DNA from: Phycisphaera sp. | GTDB taxonomy: Bacteria; Planctomycetota; Phycisphaerae; Phycisphaerales; UBA1924 | Reading direction: 5' to 3' | Length of the DNA stretch: 64,000 nucleotides | Assembly (NCBI GenBank): GCA_025916675.1 | Contig: CP098402.1 | Location: 367,205 to 431,204, forward strand | Shown: positions 32,486 to 40,725 of the stretch, in pieces | Numbering within the stretch: the first letter of the stretch is position 1 | Layout of the letters: every line of letters starts with the position of its first letter | Made by a program: the position numbers and the translations under genes | Notes under the pieces: model-generated | Database searches by the model: none | Told to the model about the DNA's origin: nothing | Seen by the model: the letters and a program-made list of their open reading frames with translations, nothing else

Positions 32486-34195
32486 TTGCCCGCCACTGCT
32501 ACAGCCCCTTCCTCGCTCAAAGACGCCAACGCTCAGAGCCTCGCCCGCGAGGCCACCATCCGCATGGGCGGCGGCGACAAGGCCATCGAACGCCAGCACA
32601 AGAAGAACCGCCTCACCGCCCGCGAACGTGTCGCCAAACTGGTCGATGGCAAGCCAACCGGTGATCCACACAAGAACGAGATCCCCAACTTCGTGGAACT
32701 CGGCCTCTGGTGCGCCGAAGGCATGTACAAAGAGCACGGCGGCGCCCCGGGCGCGGGCGTGGTCACCGGCATCGGCCTGGTCCAAGGCCGCCGCCACATG
32801 ATCATCGCCAACGACGCCACCGTGAAGGCCGGCGCGTTCTTCCCCATGACCTGCAAGAAGATCATCCGCGCGCAGCACGTCGCGCGCATGGCACGCCTCC
32901 CTCTCATCTACCTCGTCGATAGCGCGGGCGTCTACCTCCCCCTGCAAGAAGACGTCTTCCCCGACACCGACGACTTCGGCCGCATCTTCTACCTCAACAG
33001 CGTCATGAGCGCCGAAGGACTGCAACAAACCGCCGCCATCATGGGCTTCTGCGTCGCCGGCGGGGGGTACCTCCCCGTCCTCTGCGACACCCTGCTCATG
33101 ACCGAGGGCAGCGGCCTCTACCTCGCCGGCCAGGCCCTCGTCAAGGCCGCCATCGGCCAGGACGTCACCGACGAAGAACTCGGCGGCGCTTCAATGCACG
33201 CCGCTATCAGCGGCACCATCGACTTCAAAGAACCCGACGACGACTCGTGCCTCACACGCGTGCGCGAAATCGTTGCCAAGCGCGGCGGCGACATCCCCGA
33301 AGCACCCGACAGCGTCAACCCCCTGCGCACCGGCAACGACATCTACGACATCTTCACCGACAAATCAGGCCAGCAATACGACGTCCGCGACGTCCTCGCC
33401 TGCGTCGTCGACGCCCGCGGCATGCCCAACGCCGAGGGCCACGAGAGCCTCGAGCCCGACTTCGACGAGTACAAGGCCGACTACGGCCAGTCCCTCGTTT
33501 GCGGCTACGCCCGCATCGGCGGCCACCCCTGCGGCATCGTCGCCAACCAGTGCGAGCTCACCCAGCGCGTGCAGGCCGGCGGCAAGGCCGGCCCAAGCAA
33601 GGCCGCCGCCATGCCCCGCGTCATCTACGACGACAGCGCCGACAAGGCCGCCCGCTTCATCATGGACTGCAACCAACGCAAGATCCCGCTCGTCTTCATC
33701 CACGATACGACCGGCTTCATGGTCGGCCGAGACAGCGAGCAGGCCGGCATCATCCGAAGCGGCGCCAAGCTCGTCAACGCCATGAGCAACTGCGTGGTGC
33801 CCAAGATCGTCCTCATCACCGGCTCCAGCTACGGCGCGGGCAACTACGCCATGTGCGGCCGCGCCTTCGAGCCCTTCCTCACCCTCGCCTGGCCGAGCGC
33901 CAAGTGCGCCGTCATGGGTGCCGCCCAGTCCACCGGCGTGCTCGCCACCATCGAAGAACGCAGCCGCGAACGCAAGGGCGAGACCATCGATGAGGAAACC
34001 CACAAGGAAATCCTCGACGCCGTCCGCGCCAGCTACAACGAACAACAAGACATCCACTACGGGGCCGCAAGAGGCTGGGTCGACCGCCTCATCCAGCCCC
34101 ACAACACCCGCGCCGAACTGATCGACGCCCTCGCCAGCGCCAACCAGGGCTGGGACTACAGCCGCGAGTTCAAGACCGGGATCCTGCAGACCTGA
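32486..34195 (+). CDS. Acyl-CoA carboxylase, carboxyltransferase (beta) subunit
   Basis: It transfers CO2 from carboxybiotin to an acyl-CoA such as propionyl-, methylcrotonyl- or geranyl-CoA. The 569 aa consist of two crotonase-like halves: an N-terminal half with RLTARERVAKLVDG, GLVQGRRHMIIANDATVKAG and IYLVDSAGVYLPLQEDVFPD, and a C-terminal half with ARIGGHPCGIVANQ, IHDTTGFMVGRDSEQAGIIR, ITGSSYGAGNYAMCGRAFEP and MGAAQSTGVLA. The overall look is closest to the methylcrotonyl-CoA carboxylase type, but substrate cannot be fixed. The start is TTG. The biotin-carrying alpha subunit is not adjacent. Confidence 0.9.
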   Translation: MPATATAPSSLKDANAQSLAREATIRMGGGDKAIERQHKKNRLTARERVAKLVDGKPTGDPHKNEIPNFVELGLWCAEGMYKEHGGAPGAGVVTGIGLVQGRRHMIIANDATVKAGAFFPMTCKKIIRAQHVARMARLPLIYLVDSAGVYLPLQEDVFPDTDDFGRIFYLNSVMSAEGLQQTAAIMGFCVAGGGYLPVLCDTLLMTEGSGLYLAGQALVKAAIGQDVTDEELGGASMHAAISGTIDFKEPDDDSCLTRVREIVAKRGGDIPEAPDSVNPLRTGNDIYDIFTDKSGQQYDVRDVLACVVDARGMPNAEGHESLEPDFDEYKADYGQSLVCGYARIGGHPCGIVANQCELTQRVQAGGKAGPSKAAAMPRVIYDDSADKAARFIMDCNQRKIPLVFIHDTTGFMVGRDSEQAGIIRSGAKLVNAMSNCVVPKIVLITGSSYGAGNYAMCGRAFEPFLTLAWPSAKCAVMGAAQSTGVLATIEERSRERKGETIDEETHKEILDAVRASYNEQQDIHYGAARGWVDRLIQPHNTRAELIDALASANQGWDYSREFKTGILQT

Positions 34196-34198
34196 CGC

Positions 34199-34585
34199 CT
34201 AGCGATCCCCACCCACATTCAAGTGCTCCGCCAGCCGCGCCACCTGAAGCTCCACCCGCTTGATCTCCCGCATGGTCGCCAGCTTGCTCAGCTCCATCCA
34301 GTAGCCCAGTTTCATCAGCATGGTTCCGAGAAACCCGATAAAGAACACGCCGGCCCACAAGATTTGACCGCCCACCTCCTCGGCCAAGAAGAAACGCACC
34401 ACCGCGAAGACCGCAAGCCCCAGGAAGGCGAACGTGAGCGTGAACGACATCACCAGGTACATCCGCGACAGCGACGTAAAGCTGTCGATCACCTGCTCGA
34501 TGGGCGATTGCTCGCCAAGTTGATCAAACCATTCCTTGTCCTCGGCACTCAATGCCGAACGGATCGAATCATCGATGTTCTTCAT
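34199..34585 (-). CDS. DUF6768 membrane protein paired with an ECF sigma factor
   Basis: A 128-aa protein. The N-terminus (MKNIDDSIRSALSAEDKEWF) is the hallmark of the DUF6768 family as I recall it. Two transmembrane helices follow (YLVMSFTLTFAFLGLAVFAV and LWAGVFFIGFLGTMLMKLGY) with a basic amphipathic C-terminus (LATMREIKRVELQVARLAEH). The ATG at 34585 lies inside the upstream sigma gene (17-bp overlap), so the two are translationally coupled. The arrangement suggests a role as partner or anti-sigma-like regulator, though no classic anti-sigma domain is seen. Confidence 0.75.
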   Translation of the reverse strand: MKNIDDSIRSALSAEDKEWFDQLGEQSPIEQVIDSFTSLSRMYLVMSFTLTFAFLGLAVFAVVRFFLAEEVGGQILWAGVFFIGFLGTMLMKLGYWMELSKLATMREIKRVELQVARLAEHLNVGGDR

Positions 34586-35120
34586 CGTTATCCCTTTCCA
34601 CAATTGACTTCAGCTCCGCCCGTGCGTGGAACAACCGGCTCTTGATGGTCCCCATCGGCACGGCGAACACCTCCGCAAGCTGCGCCACGCTCAGCCCCTC
34701 CAGGTAATGCAACGCCAGCAGCGTCCGCCGCTCGGCCGGCATCACCGCCATCGCCCGTCGCAACGCACCACCCGACTCGTTATCCGACACCGCGCCGTTG
34801 TCCGATGGCGTGCTCGCCAACGCAACCCGTCGCTGCGCGCTCTCAGAGCGCACATGGTCCGCGCACTTGTTCGTCACGATCCGGTACGCCCAGGGCCCGA
34901 ACCGCGCCGGGTCGTCTAGCCGCCGGATGCCGCGCGAGATGGCCAGCCAAGCCTCCTGCACCACGTCGTCCGCCGCCGCCCGATCACGCAAGTACCGCGT
35001 CGCGTGCCGAACCAAGCGAGGGTGCCACCGATCGGTCAGCGTGGAAAACGACTCCACGCACCCGCCCGACGCCCGCAGCACCACGAGGTCTTCCGCGATG
35101 TCAAGGCTGCTGCGTTGCAC
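34569..35120 (-). CDS. ECF RNA polymerase sigma factor
   Basis: A 183-aa alternative sigma factor. Region 2 covers FSTLTDRWHPRLVRHATRYL, then DRAAADDVVQEAWLAI with the core-binding and -10 recognition helices; region 4 covers MPAERRTLLALHYLEGLSVA, AQLAEVFAVPMGTIKSRLFH with the -35 recognition helix-turn-helix. A Ser/Gly-rich linker (about 108-125) joins them. It is divergent from the META lipoprotein (87 bp). The overlapping DUF6768 gene is its probable regulator. Target genes are unknown. Confidence 0.9.
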   Translation of the reverse strand: MQRSSLDIAEDLVVLRASGGCVESFSTLTDRWHPRLVRHATRYLRDRAAADDVVQEAWLAISRGIRRLDDPARFGPWAYRIVTNKCADHVRSESAQRRVALASTPSDNGAVSDNESGGALRRAMAVMPAERRTLLALHYLEGLSVAQLAEVFAVPMGTIKSRLFHARAELKSIVERDNDEEHR

Positions 35121-35207
35121 GATCGGATCCCCCTCGGCAATAGAGTCGTATCATCGCCACCGCCGGTTCACGAATCCTGCGGTCGAAATCCAAGAATGGA
35201 GCCTCCC

Positions 35208-35660
35208 ATGCGAATCGCACTATTGACCATCCTGGCGGCCATCATCCTCTTCCCGTCCGGCTGTGCCATCAGCACGAATGGCGACGGCGATGCAAATCCA
35301 GCCCTATCGGCTTCCCCCGTCGGCAAGTGGACCCTCACCAAGATCGAAGACGAGAACTACGACCTGCCCAGCGGCGCCCGCACGCCCACCCTCACCATCA
35401 CCGCCGACGGCGCCATCTCGGGCCAGGCCGGCATCAACCGCTACAACGGCAAGATAAACGCCGACGCCATGGACCAGGGCCAATGGGACGCCGGCGGCAT
35501 CGTCACGACCAAGATGGCCGGCGAGATCGGGGCCATGACCTTCGAGCAGCGCTTCATCGCCATGCTCCAACGCGCCGACTCAATCGCCGCGACAGAACGC
35601 ACGCTCGACCTGATGGTCGGCGAGCGCGAGCTGCTCCGCTTCTCCCGCGCCGGCCAATGA
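35208..35660 (+). CDS. META-domain lipoprotein
   Basis: A 150-aa lipoprotein. The signal peptide MRIALLTILAAIILFPSGC has lipobox PSGC (Cys19). The rest is a META (HslJ-like) domain: VGKWTLTKIEDENYDLPSGA, LTITADGAISGQAGINRYNG, TTKMAGEIGAMTFEQRFIAM and LDLMVGERELLRFSRA. Family members such as HslJ respond to stress at the cell envelope, but no activity is established. Its stop overlaps the ATG of the ATP-grasp gene (ATGA), so the two are coupled, an unusual partnership. Confidence 0.8.
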   Translation: MRIALLTILAAIILFPSGCAISTNGDGDANPALSASPVGKWTLTKIEDENYDLPSGARTPTLTITADGAISGQAGINRYNGKINADAMDQGQWDAGGIVTTKMAGEIGAMTFEQRFIAMLQRADSIAATERTLDLMVGERELLRFSRAGQ

Positions 35661-36754
35661 CGGGTGCGCCCGACAACCCGCGCCAGCCGCGGCACACGCC
35701 CCGCATCGCCCTGCTCACCTGCCGCCACCACGACCACATCGACCACGCCTCCGAAGGCAGGCTGATGCAGGAACTGGTCCGCCAGGGCGCTGTAGTGCAA
35801 CTCGCCGCATGGGATGACGTACTCACGCCAATCAAGGAAGAAGATGGGCCACTGGTCGGCCAACTGGTCGACGCGAACGTGCTGGTCCTGCGCACCACGT
35901 GGGACTACTGGGACCGCCTCGACCGCTTCCGTGAGTTCCTCACAGTACTCGGCGAGAGCGAAGACAACGGTGGGGGGCTGCAAAACTCAACCAATACAGC
36001 CCTGGCCAACCTCGACAAGACCTACCTGCAAGAACTCCAGACCGCCGGCGTCCCCATCGTCCCCACCATCTTCGTCACGCAAGGCAACGAACCCGCCGCC
36101 ATCGACCAGGCCAAGTCAAACAACTGGACCACCATCGTCATCAAACCCACCGTCGGCGCGGCCGCTAGCGGTCTGAAGAAGTTCGACCGCCCCGATACCC
36201 AAGCCCTCGACTACCTCCGCGAACTCACCAAATCCGGCGGGGCCCTCGTCCAGAAGTACCTCCCCCGCATCACCACCGAGGGCGAGACCTCCCTCGTCTA
36301 CTTCGACGGCACCTTCTCCCACGCCGTCACCAAGGTCCCAGCCAAGGGCGACTTCCGCTCCCAGACCGACTTCGGCGGCGTCTACACCCTCGTCGAGCCC
36401 ACCGAAGCGCAAACCCACGTCGCCGAGTTCGCCCTTACCGCCTGGGAAGACCGCTACGGCGACAAACCCCTCTACGCCCGCGTTGACCTCGTCCCCGGCG
36501 ACGACGGCCAGCCGCTCTTGGGCGAGCTCGAACTCATCGAGCCCGAGCTCTTCCTCGACATGGCCGAAGGCGCTGCCGAGATATTCGCGTCGGCCATCCT
36601 CGCCCGCGTCGAGCAGCCTCACGAGAAAGATCCACGCTCGTACCTGTGGACCTTGGCGGGCATGGGCGTACTCGTCGTCGTACTCGGGGTCTTCTCGGTC
36701 GGCGCTGGGGTAATCGTGAACCGGATCGCCGGCTGGCTGGGTGGTGGTCCTTAG
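35657..36754 (+). CDS. ATP-grasp ligase-like protein with C-terminal membrane anchor
   Basis: A 365-aa protein of the ATP-grasp fold (RimK/glutathione-synthetase-like ligases joining a carboxylate to an amine or thiol). Supporting features: an N-terminal preATP-grasp domain (HTPRIALLTCRHHDHIDHAS, VLVLRTTWDYWDRLDRFREF), an ATP-lid region (TTIVIKPTVGAAASGLKKFD), ALVQKYLPRITTEGETSLVY, and metal-binding acids (LYARVDLVPGDDG, LGELELIEPELFLDMA). After residue 325 there is a single hydrophobic helix (AGMGVLVVVLGVFSVGAGVI) not usual for the family, so the enzyme is probably membrane-tethered. It is coupled to the META lipoprotein. Confidence 0.8.
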   Translation: MTGAPDNPRQPRHTPRIALLTCRHHDHIDHASEGRLMQELVRQGAVVQLAAWDDVLTPIKEEDGPLVGQLVDANVLVLRTTWDYWDRLDRFREFLTVLGESEDNGGGLQNSTNTALANLDKTYLQELQTAGVPIVPTIFVTQGNEPAAIDQAKSNNWTTIVIKPTVGAAASGLKKFDRPDTQALDYLRELTKSGGALVQKYLPRITTEGETSLVYFDGTFSHAVTKVPAKGDFRSQTDFGGVYTLVEPTEAQTHVAEFALTAWEDRYGDKPLYARVDLVPGDDGQPLLGELELIEPELFLDMAEGAAEIFASAILARVEQPHEKDPRSYLWTLAGMGVLVVVLGVFSVGAGVIVNRIAGWLGGGP

Positions 36755-36873
36755 CTCGTCTTCCACCCCAAACACCATCTTCGCGCACTGTTCACCCGGC
36801 CAAAACACCCGCAGTTTGGTCCGTTCTTACTTTCCTCTCAACACACACGCACGCCAACTGTGAGAGGGAATAG

Positions 36874-38823
36874 ATGACCAAGCGAACCGCTCCCGCGTCG
36901 ATGCTCCTGGCCCTGGCCGCCGCGACTGCGAGCGCCCAGACCGACTTCTACCTCCACCTGCTCCACCACAACGACGGCGAGAGCCAGCTCATCGACGCCG
37001 GCAGCGGCCTCGAAGACTTCGGCGGCGTCGCACGCTTCGCCACCGTCGTGGGCGACCTGCGGGCCGAAGCCACCACCTTCCCCGCCGGCGGCTTCGCCCG
37101 CGGCAGCCTCCTGCTCACCAGCGGCGACAACTTCCTGCCAGGCCCGGAGTTCTCGGTCAGCCTCGACAAGGGCGTGCCCTTCTTCGACACCATCGCTCTC
37201 GACACGATCGGCTACGACGCCTTCATCATCGGCAACCACGAGTTCGACTTTGGCCCCGACGTGCTCGAAGACTTCATCGCCGGCTTCGCCGACAACCCCG
37301 CCCCCTTCCTCTCGGCCAACCTCGACTTTACCGGCGAGCCCGGCCTGCAGGCCCTCGTCGACAGCGGCCGCATCGCCCCAAGCACCGTCGTCGACGTGAC
37401 GACCGACGCCGGCGTCCGTCGCGTGGGCATCGTCGGCGCCACCACGCCGGACCTGCCTTTTATCTCCAGCCCCCGCGGGGTCGCGGTCGACGACGACCTG
37501 ACCACCATCATCCAGGCCGAGGTGGACGCCCTGACCGCCGACGGCGTGGACATCATCATCCTCTCCAGCCACCTCCAGGGCCTGACCGAGGAGCTCGATC
37601 TCATCCAGACCCTCCGCGGCGTCGACGCCATCGTCGGCGGCGGCGGGGGAGAACTGCTCGCCAACGGCGACGACCTGCTCGTCCCAGGCGACACCCCCGA
37701 CGAGGTCGCCGGCCAGAGCGGCTACCCGATCTTCGGCACCGACGCCGACGGCAACGACATCCCCATCGTCACCACCAGCGGCGACTACCGCTACGTCGGC
37801 CGCCTCGTCCTAGGATTCGACGCCGACGGAAACCTCACCGACATCCTCGACGAGTCCGGCCCCGTCCGCGTCTCCACCGTCAGCCCCGACGCCGTCACCG
37901 CCGACCCGGTCATCCAGGCCGAGGTCGTTGACCCCGTGGCCGCGGGCGTCGCCGCCCTGGCAGCCAACGTCATCGGCTTCAGCGAGGTCGACCTCGACGG
38001 CCGCCGCTCGAGCGTCCGCAACATCGAGACCAACCTGGGCAACCTCATCGCCGACGCGTTCCTGACCACCGGCATCGATCTGGCCGCCACCTTCGGCGTC
38101 GACGCCCCCGACGTCGCGCTGGCCAACGGCGGCGGCATCCGTAACGACAGCATCATCGCCGCCGGCGAGATCACCGAGCTGGACACCTTCGACATCTTGC
38201 CATTCAGCAACTTCGTCACCATCGTGCCCGACGTGCCAGCCGTGCAGTTCAAGGAGGTCCTCGAGAACGCCGTCAGCCGCCAGGGCGAGTCCAGCGGCCG
38301 CTTCGCCCAGATCGCCGGCTTCACGCTCGAGTTCGACTGGCGCCAGCAGGCCCAGGTCCTCGACGGCGACGCCATCGTCGTCACCCCCGGCGAGCGCGTC
38401 CGCAACGTCACCCTCAGCGACGGCACCCAGATCATCACCAACGGCGACGTCGTCCCCGGCGCGCAAGACGTCGACGTCGCCATCGTCGACTTCCTCGCCC
38501 GCGGCGGCGACCAGTATCCTTTCCGCGGCCTGCCCTTCACCACGCTGGGCGTCAGCTACCAGCAGAGCCTGGCCACCATGATCGAAGACACCCTCATGGG
38601 CACCATCAGCATGATGGACTACCCCGAGGGTGGCGAGGACCGCATCATCCAGAGCTGCTACGCCGACTTCGACCTCGACGGCGAGCTCACGCTGTTCGAC
38701 TTCCTCGCCTTCCAGAACGCCTTCGACGCCGGCGACACCAGCGCCGACTGCAACCGCGACGGCAGCCTGAACATCTTCGACTTCCTCTGCTTCCAGAACG
38801 GCTTCGCCGCCGGATGCCCATAA
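36874..38823 (+). CDS. Secreted 5'-nucleotidase/metallophosphatase with GC-type dockerin tail
   Basis: A 649-aa exported phosphohydrolase of the UshA/CpdB type that should release phosphate and nucleosides from nucleotides. The signal peptide is about 1-22. The metallophosphatase domain has LLHHNDGESQLIDA, LLTSGDNFLPGPEF, GYDAFIIGNHEFDFGPDVLE (metal-binding Asn-His) and IILSSHLQG; the C-terminal 5'-nucleotidase domain has ALANGGGIRNDSIIAAGEIT and FDILPFSNFVTI. The tail has two dockerin-like repeats (FDLDGELTLFDFLAFQNAF, CNRDGSLNIFDFLCFQNGF) ending AAGCP. AGAGGGAA is the ribosome site. HNDGES replaces the usual HTNDxH, so one metal ligand may differ. Confidence 0.88.
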   Translation: MTKRTAPASMLLALAAATASAQTDFYLHLLHHNDGESQLIDAGSGLEDFGGVARFATVVGDLRAEATTFPAGGFARGSLLLTSGDNFLPGPEFSVSLDKGVPFFDTIALDTIGYDAFIIGNHEFDFGPDVLEDFIAGFADNPAPFLSANLDFTGEPGLQALVDSGRIAPSTVVDVTTDAGVRRVGIVGATTPDLPFISSPRGVAVDDDLTTIIQAEVDALTADGVDIIILSSHLQGLTEELDLIQTLRGVDAIVGGGGGELLANGDDLLVPGDTPDEVAGQSGYPIFGTDADGNDIPIVTTSGDYRYVGRLVLGFDADGNLTDILDESGPVRVSTVSPDAVTADPVIQAEVVDPVAAGVAALAANVIGFSEVDLDGRRSSVRNIETNLGNLIADAFLTTGIDLAATFGVDAPDVALANGGGIRNDSIIAAGEITELDTFDILPFSNFVTIVPDVPAVQFKEVLENAVSRQGESSGRFAQIAGFTLEFDWRQQAQVLDGDAIVVTPGERVRNVTLSDGTQIITNGDVVPGAQDVDVAIVDFLARGGDQYPFRGLPFTTLGVSYQQSLATMIEDTLMGTISMMDYPEGGEDRIIQSCYADFDLDGELTLFDFLAFQNAFDAGDTSADCNRDGSLNIFDFLCFQNGFAAGCP

Positions 38824-38838
38824 CCCCACACCCAGGCC

Positions 38839-38876
38839 GGCTCGGGCTCGCATACGTTCTCGCTTGAGCCCGAGCC
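38839..38876 (+). terminator. GC-rich hairpin after the 5'-nucleotidase gene
   Basis: GGCTCGGGCTC at 38839-38849 is perfectly complementary to GAGCCCGAGCC at 38866-38876 (11 bp, 16-nt loop), 16 bp after the stop. It has no T-run. A second hairpin follows at 38904-38940 (ACGCCGGCC with GGCCGGCGT). Together they probably end or stabilise the transcript. Confidence 0.55.
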
Positions 38877-38988
38877 AGCCTGCTTTCGATCACCATTTGC
38901 ACGACGCCGGCCGCGTGGACCCCGACCACCGGCCGGCGTTCTTGCGCACCCGCAACCCGACCGTCGCTCCACGCTACTCTGCACGATT

Positions 38989-39786
38989 ATGCATCAGCTC
39001 CGAAACACCGTTCTCGTCTTGATCTGTCTTCTGGTCTCCGCCTGCTCTGCACCCCCGCCAAACCCCTTCACCCCACTACCCGACCCCGTCAACCTCCCCG
39101 AAGGCCCCCGCCTCGAATCTACCGCCACCCAGCTCGGTGCCAGCCGCGAGGGCCACCCCATCTACGCCCGCGCCCACGGCACCGGCCCGCGCCGCCTGCT
39201 GGTCATCGGCCTCATTCATGGAGATGAACCGGAGGTCTTCGACCGCTTCGACCAGCTCTGGCTGCGCCTCACGACCGCCGGCTATGGCAAAGAACTAAGC
39301 CTCAGCGGCATCGCCACCATGAACCCCGACGGCTACGAGCAACGCCGCCGCGGCAACGCGCGCGGCGTCGACCTCAACCGCAACTGGCCCGCCCCCAACT
39401 TCCGCCCCTCGCGCACCAATGGCCCCGAACCCCTCAGCGAGCCCGAGGCCGCCGCCGTCCACCGCCACATCCTCAGGTTCGATCCCGAAGTGATCATCGT
39501 CTTCCACTCCACCCCCGGCGGCCCCTTCGTCGACCCCGACGGGCCCAGCGAACCCGGCGAACGCCTCGCGAGCGCCTACGTGAACGCCGCCCAGCCGATC
39601 GACCCCGCCTGGCGCGTCCATGCCGACTTCACAAACCCCGCTGGCTCGCTAGGCACCTGGTACGGCCTCGACCAGCAACGCACCGTCCTCACCGTCGAGT
39701 ACCGTCCTGGCACCGACCCCGGCTCAGCGCTCTCGTCCGCGACGGCGGGAGTCCTGGGCGTCATGCGCGAGATGGCCCGGCGCTAG
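38989..39786 (+). CDS. M14-family carboxypeptidase lipoprotein (MpaA-like)
   Basis: A 265-aa lipoprotein. The signal peptide MHQLRNTVLVLICLLVSAC carries a lipobox (VSAC, Cys19). The zinc site is His77-Gly-Asp-Glu80-Pro, a third ligand is the His of IVFHSTPGGPF, DLNRNWPAPNF binds the substrate carboxylate, and the catalytic Glu is in TVLTVEYRPG. The short form and HGDEPE resemble murein-peptide amidase MpaA, which cuts gamma-D-Glu-meso-DAP bonds, so peptidoglycan turnover is a likely role. It is the second M14 enzyme here, unrelated in architecture to the dockerin-tailed one. Confidence 0.8.
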   Translation: MHQLRNTVLVLICLLVSACSAPPPNPFTPLPDPVNLPEGPRLESTATQLGASREGHPIYARAHGTGPRRLLVIGLIHGDEPEVFDRFDQLWLRLTTAGYGKELSLSGIATMNPDGYEQRRRGNARGVDLNRNWPAPNFRPSRTNGPEPLSEPEAAAVHRHILRFDPEVIIVFHSTPGGPFVDPDGPSEPGERLASAYVNAAQPIDPAWRVHADFTNPAGSLGTWYGLDQQRTVLTVEYRPGTDPGSALSSATAGVLGVMREMARR

Positions 39787-39801
39787 CGCCTCACACCGCG
39801 A

Positions 39802-40725
39802 CTACACCCGCTGCCCCTCACCGCGATCGGGCCCAACAGGTCCGGGCCCATCATCGTCGTCCACGTCCTCGTCCTCGTACCCACGCTGCACGAGCAAGCC
39901 GCACCGAGCATGCACCCGCACGCGCTCCATCCGCTCGAACCCCGGCCCGCTCTCTTCGGACAGTGCCTTAACGGCTTCCTCGAGCGTCCGCAATCGCGGG
40001 TCCTCGCGCGGGTCGTGGTGCCCACTGGGCGACGCCAGCAGCACCGACATCACCCCACCGGGGCACAAGAGCCGCCAGCACTCGGCTAACTGCGCGTCAC
40101 GCTGCGGCCCCTCGCCGGGTAACCGCCGATGCACGATCGCATCGAACGCCCCATCAAGCTCACCAATCAGAGCGGGCGGCGCGCTCGTCGGCGAGTGCAA
40201 GTCGCACACCTCCAGCGCCGTGTTCGCCGGGTGATACCGATGCCGCGCATACCGCACGCTCGCCGCGTCAGGCTCCAGGGCGACCAGGGCCCCCGTCGGC
40301 CCCAGCCGATCGCTCAGCCACGCCGCCCCATGACCCGTGCCCGCGTGCAGCAACAGCACCCGATCCCCCGGACGCATCAGCGGATCCACCAACGTGAACT
40401 CGCCGAGATCACCCGCCCCGAGCAGATCCGCAATCGGCCGCGCCCCGCTCACCTCCAGCACCATCTTCGCCCGATCCGGGAACCGCACCCGATACCGCTT
40501 GCCCATACCCCGAGACAGCGCCCGCCGCAGCGGCACCGCGTCGAGCTCCTCATACCGAACGCCCTGCACCGTCACGATGCGCCGCGTCCGCGAGAGCGCC
40601 ATCAACCACCGCCACAACCGCGACCGCACCACGCTCGGGCTCGCCCGCTCGTTCCCTTGCTCCACGCGCCGCCCGCTCGTGTTGCGATACCCAAGAGGTT
40701 GGTCGGCCGGCCGCGCGGGCGTCAT
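39802..40725 (-). CDS. SAM-dependent methyltransferase, tRNA (m1A58)-like
   Basis: A 307-aa class I methyltransferase-like protein. An N-terminal segment (RRIVTVQGVRYEELDAVPLR, RGMGKRYRVRFPDRA) leads into the Rossmann core: PGDRVLLLHAGTGHGAAWLS (motif I, glycine-rich), GALVALEPDAASVRYARH (acidic end of strand 2), GAFDAIVHRRLPGEGPQRD and WRLLCPGGVMSVLLAS. The layout with a small N-terminal beta domain recalls TrmI-type tRNA methyltransferases, but this is a guess. The ATG at 40725 overlaps the MBL gene stop (ATGA). The C-terminal tail is acidic and probably disordered. Confidence 0.7.
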   Translation of the reverse strand: MTPARPADQPLGYRNTSGRRVEQGNERASPSVVRSRLWRWLMALSRTRRIVTVQGVRYEELDAVPLRRALSRGMGKRYRVRFPDRAKMVLEVSGARPIADLLGAGDLGEFTLVDPLMRPGDRVLLLHAGTGHGAAWLSDRLGPTGALVALEPDAASVRYARHRYHPANTALEVCDLHSPTSAPPALIGELDGAFDAIVHRRLPGEGPQRDAQLAECWRLLCPGGVMSVLLASPSGHHDPREDPRLRTLEEAVKALSEESGPGFERMERVRVHARCGLLVQRGYEDEDVDDDDGPGPVGPDRGEGQRV

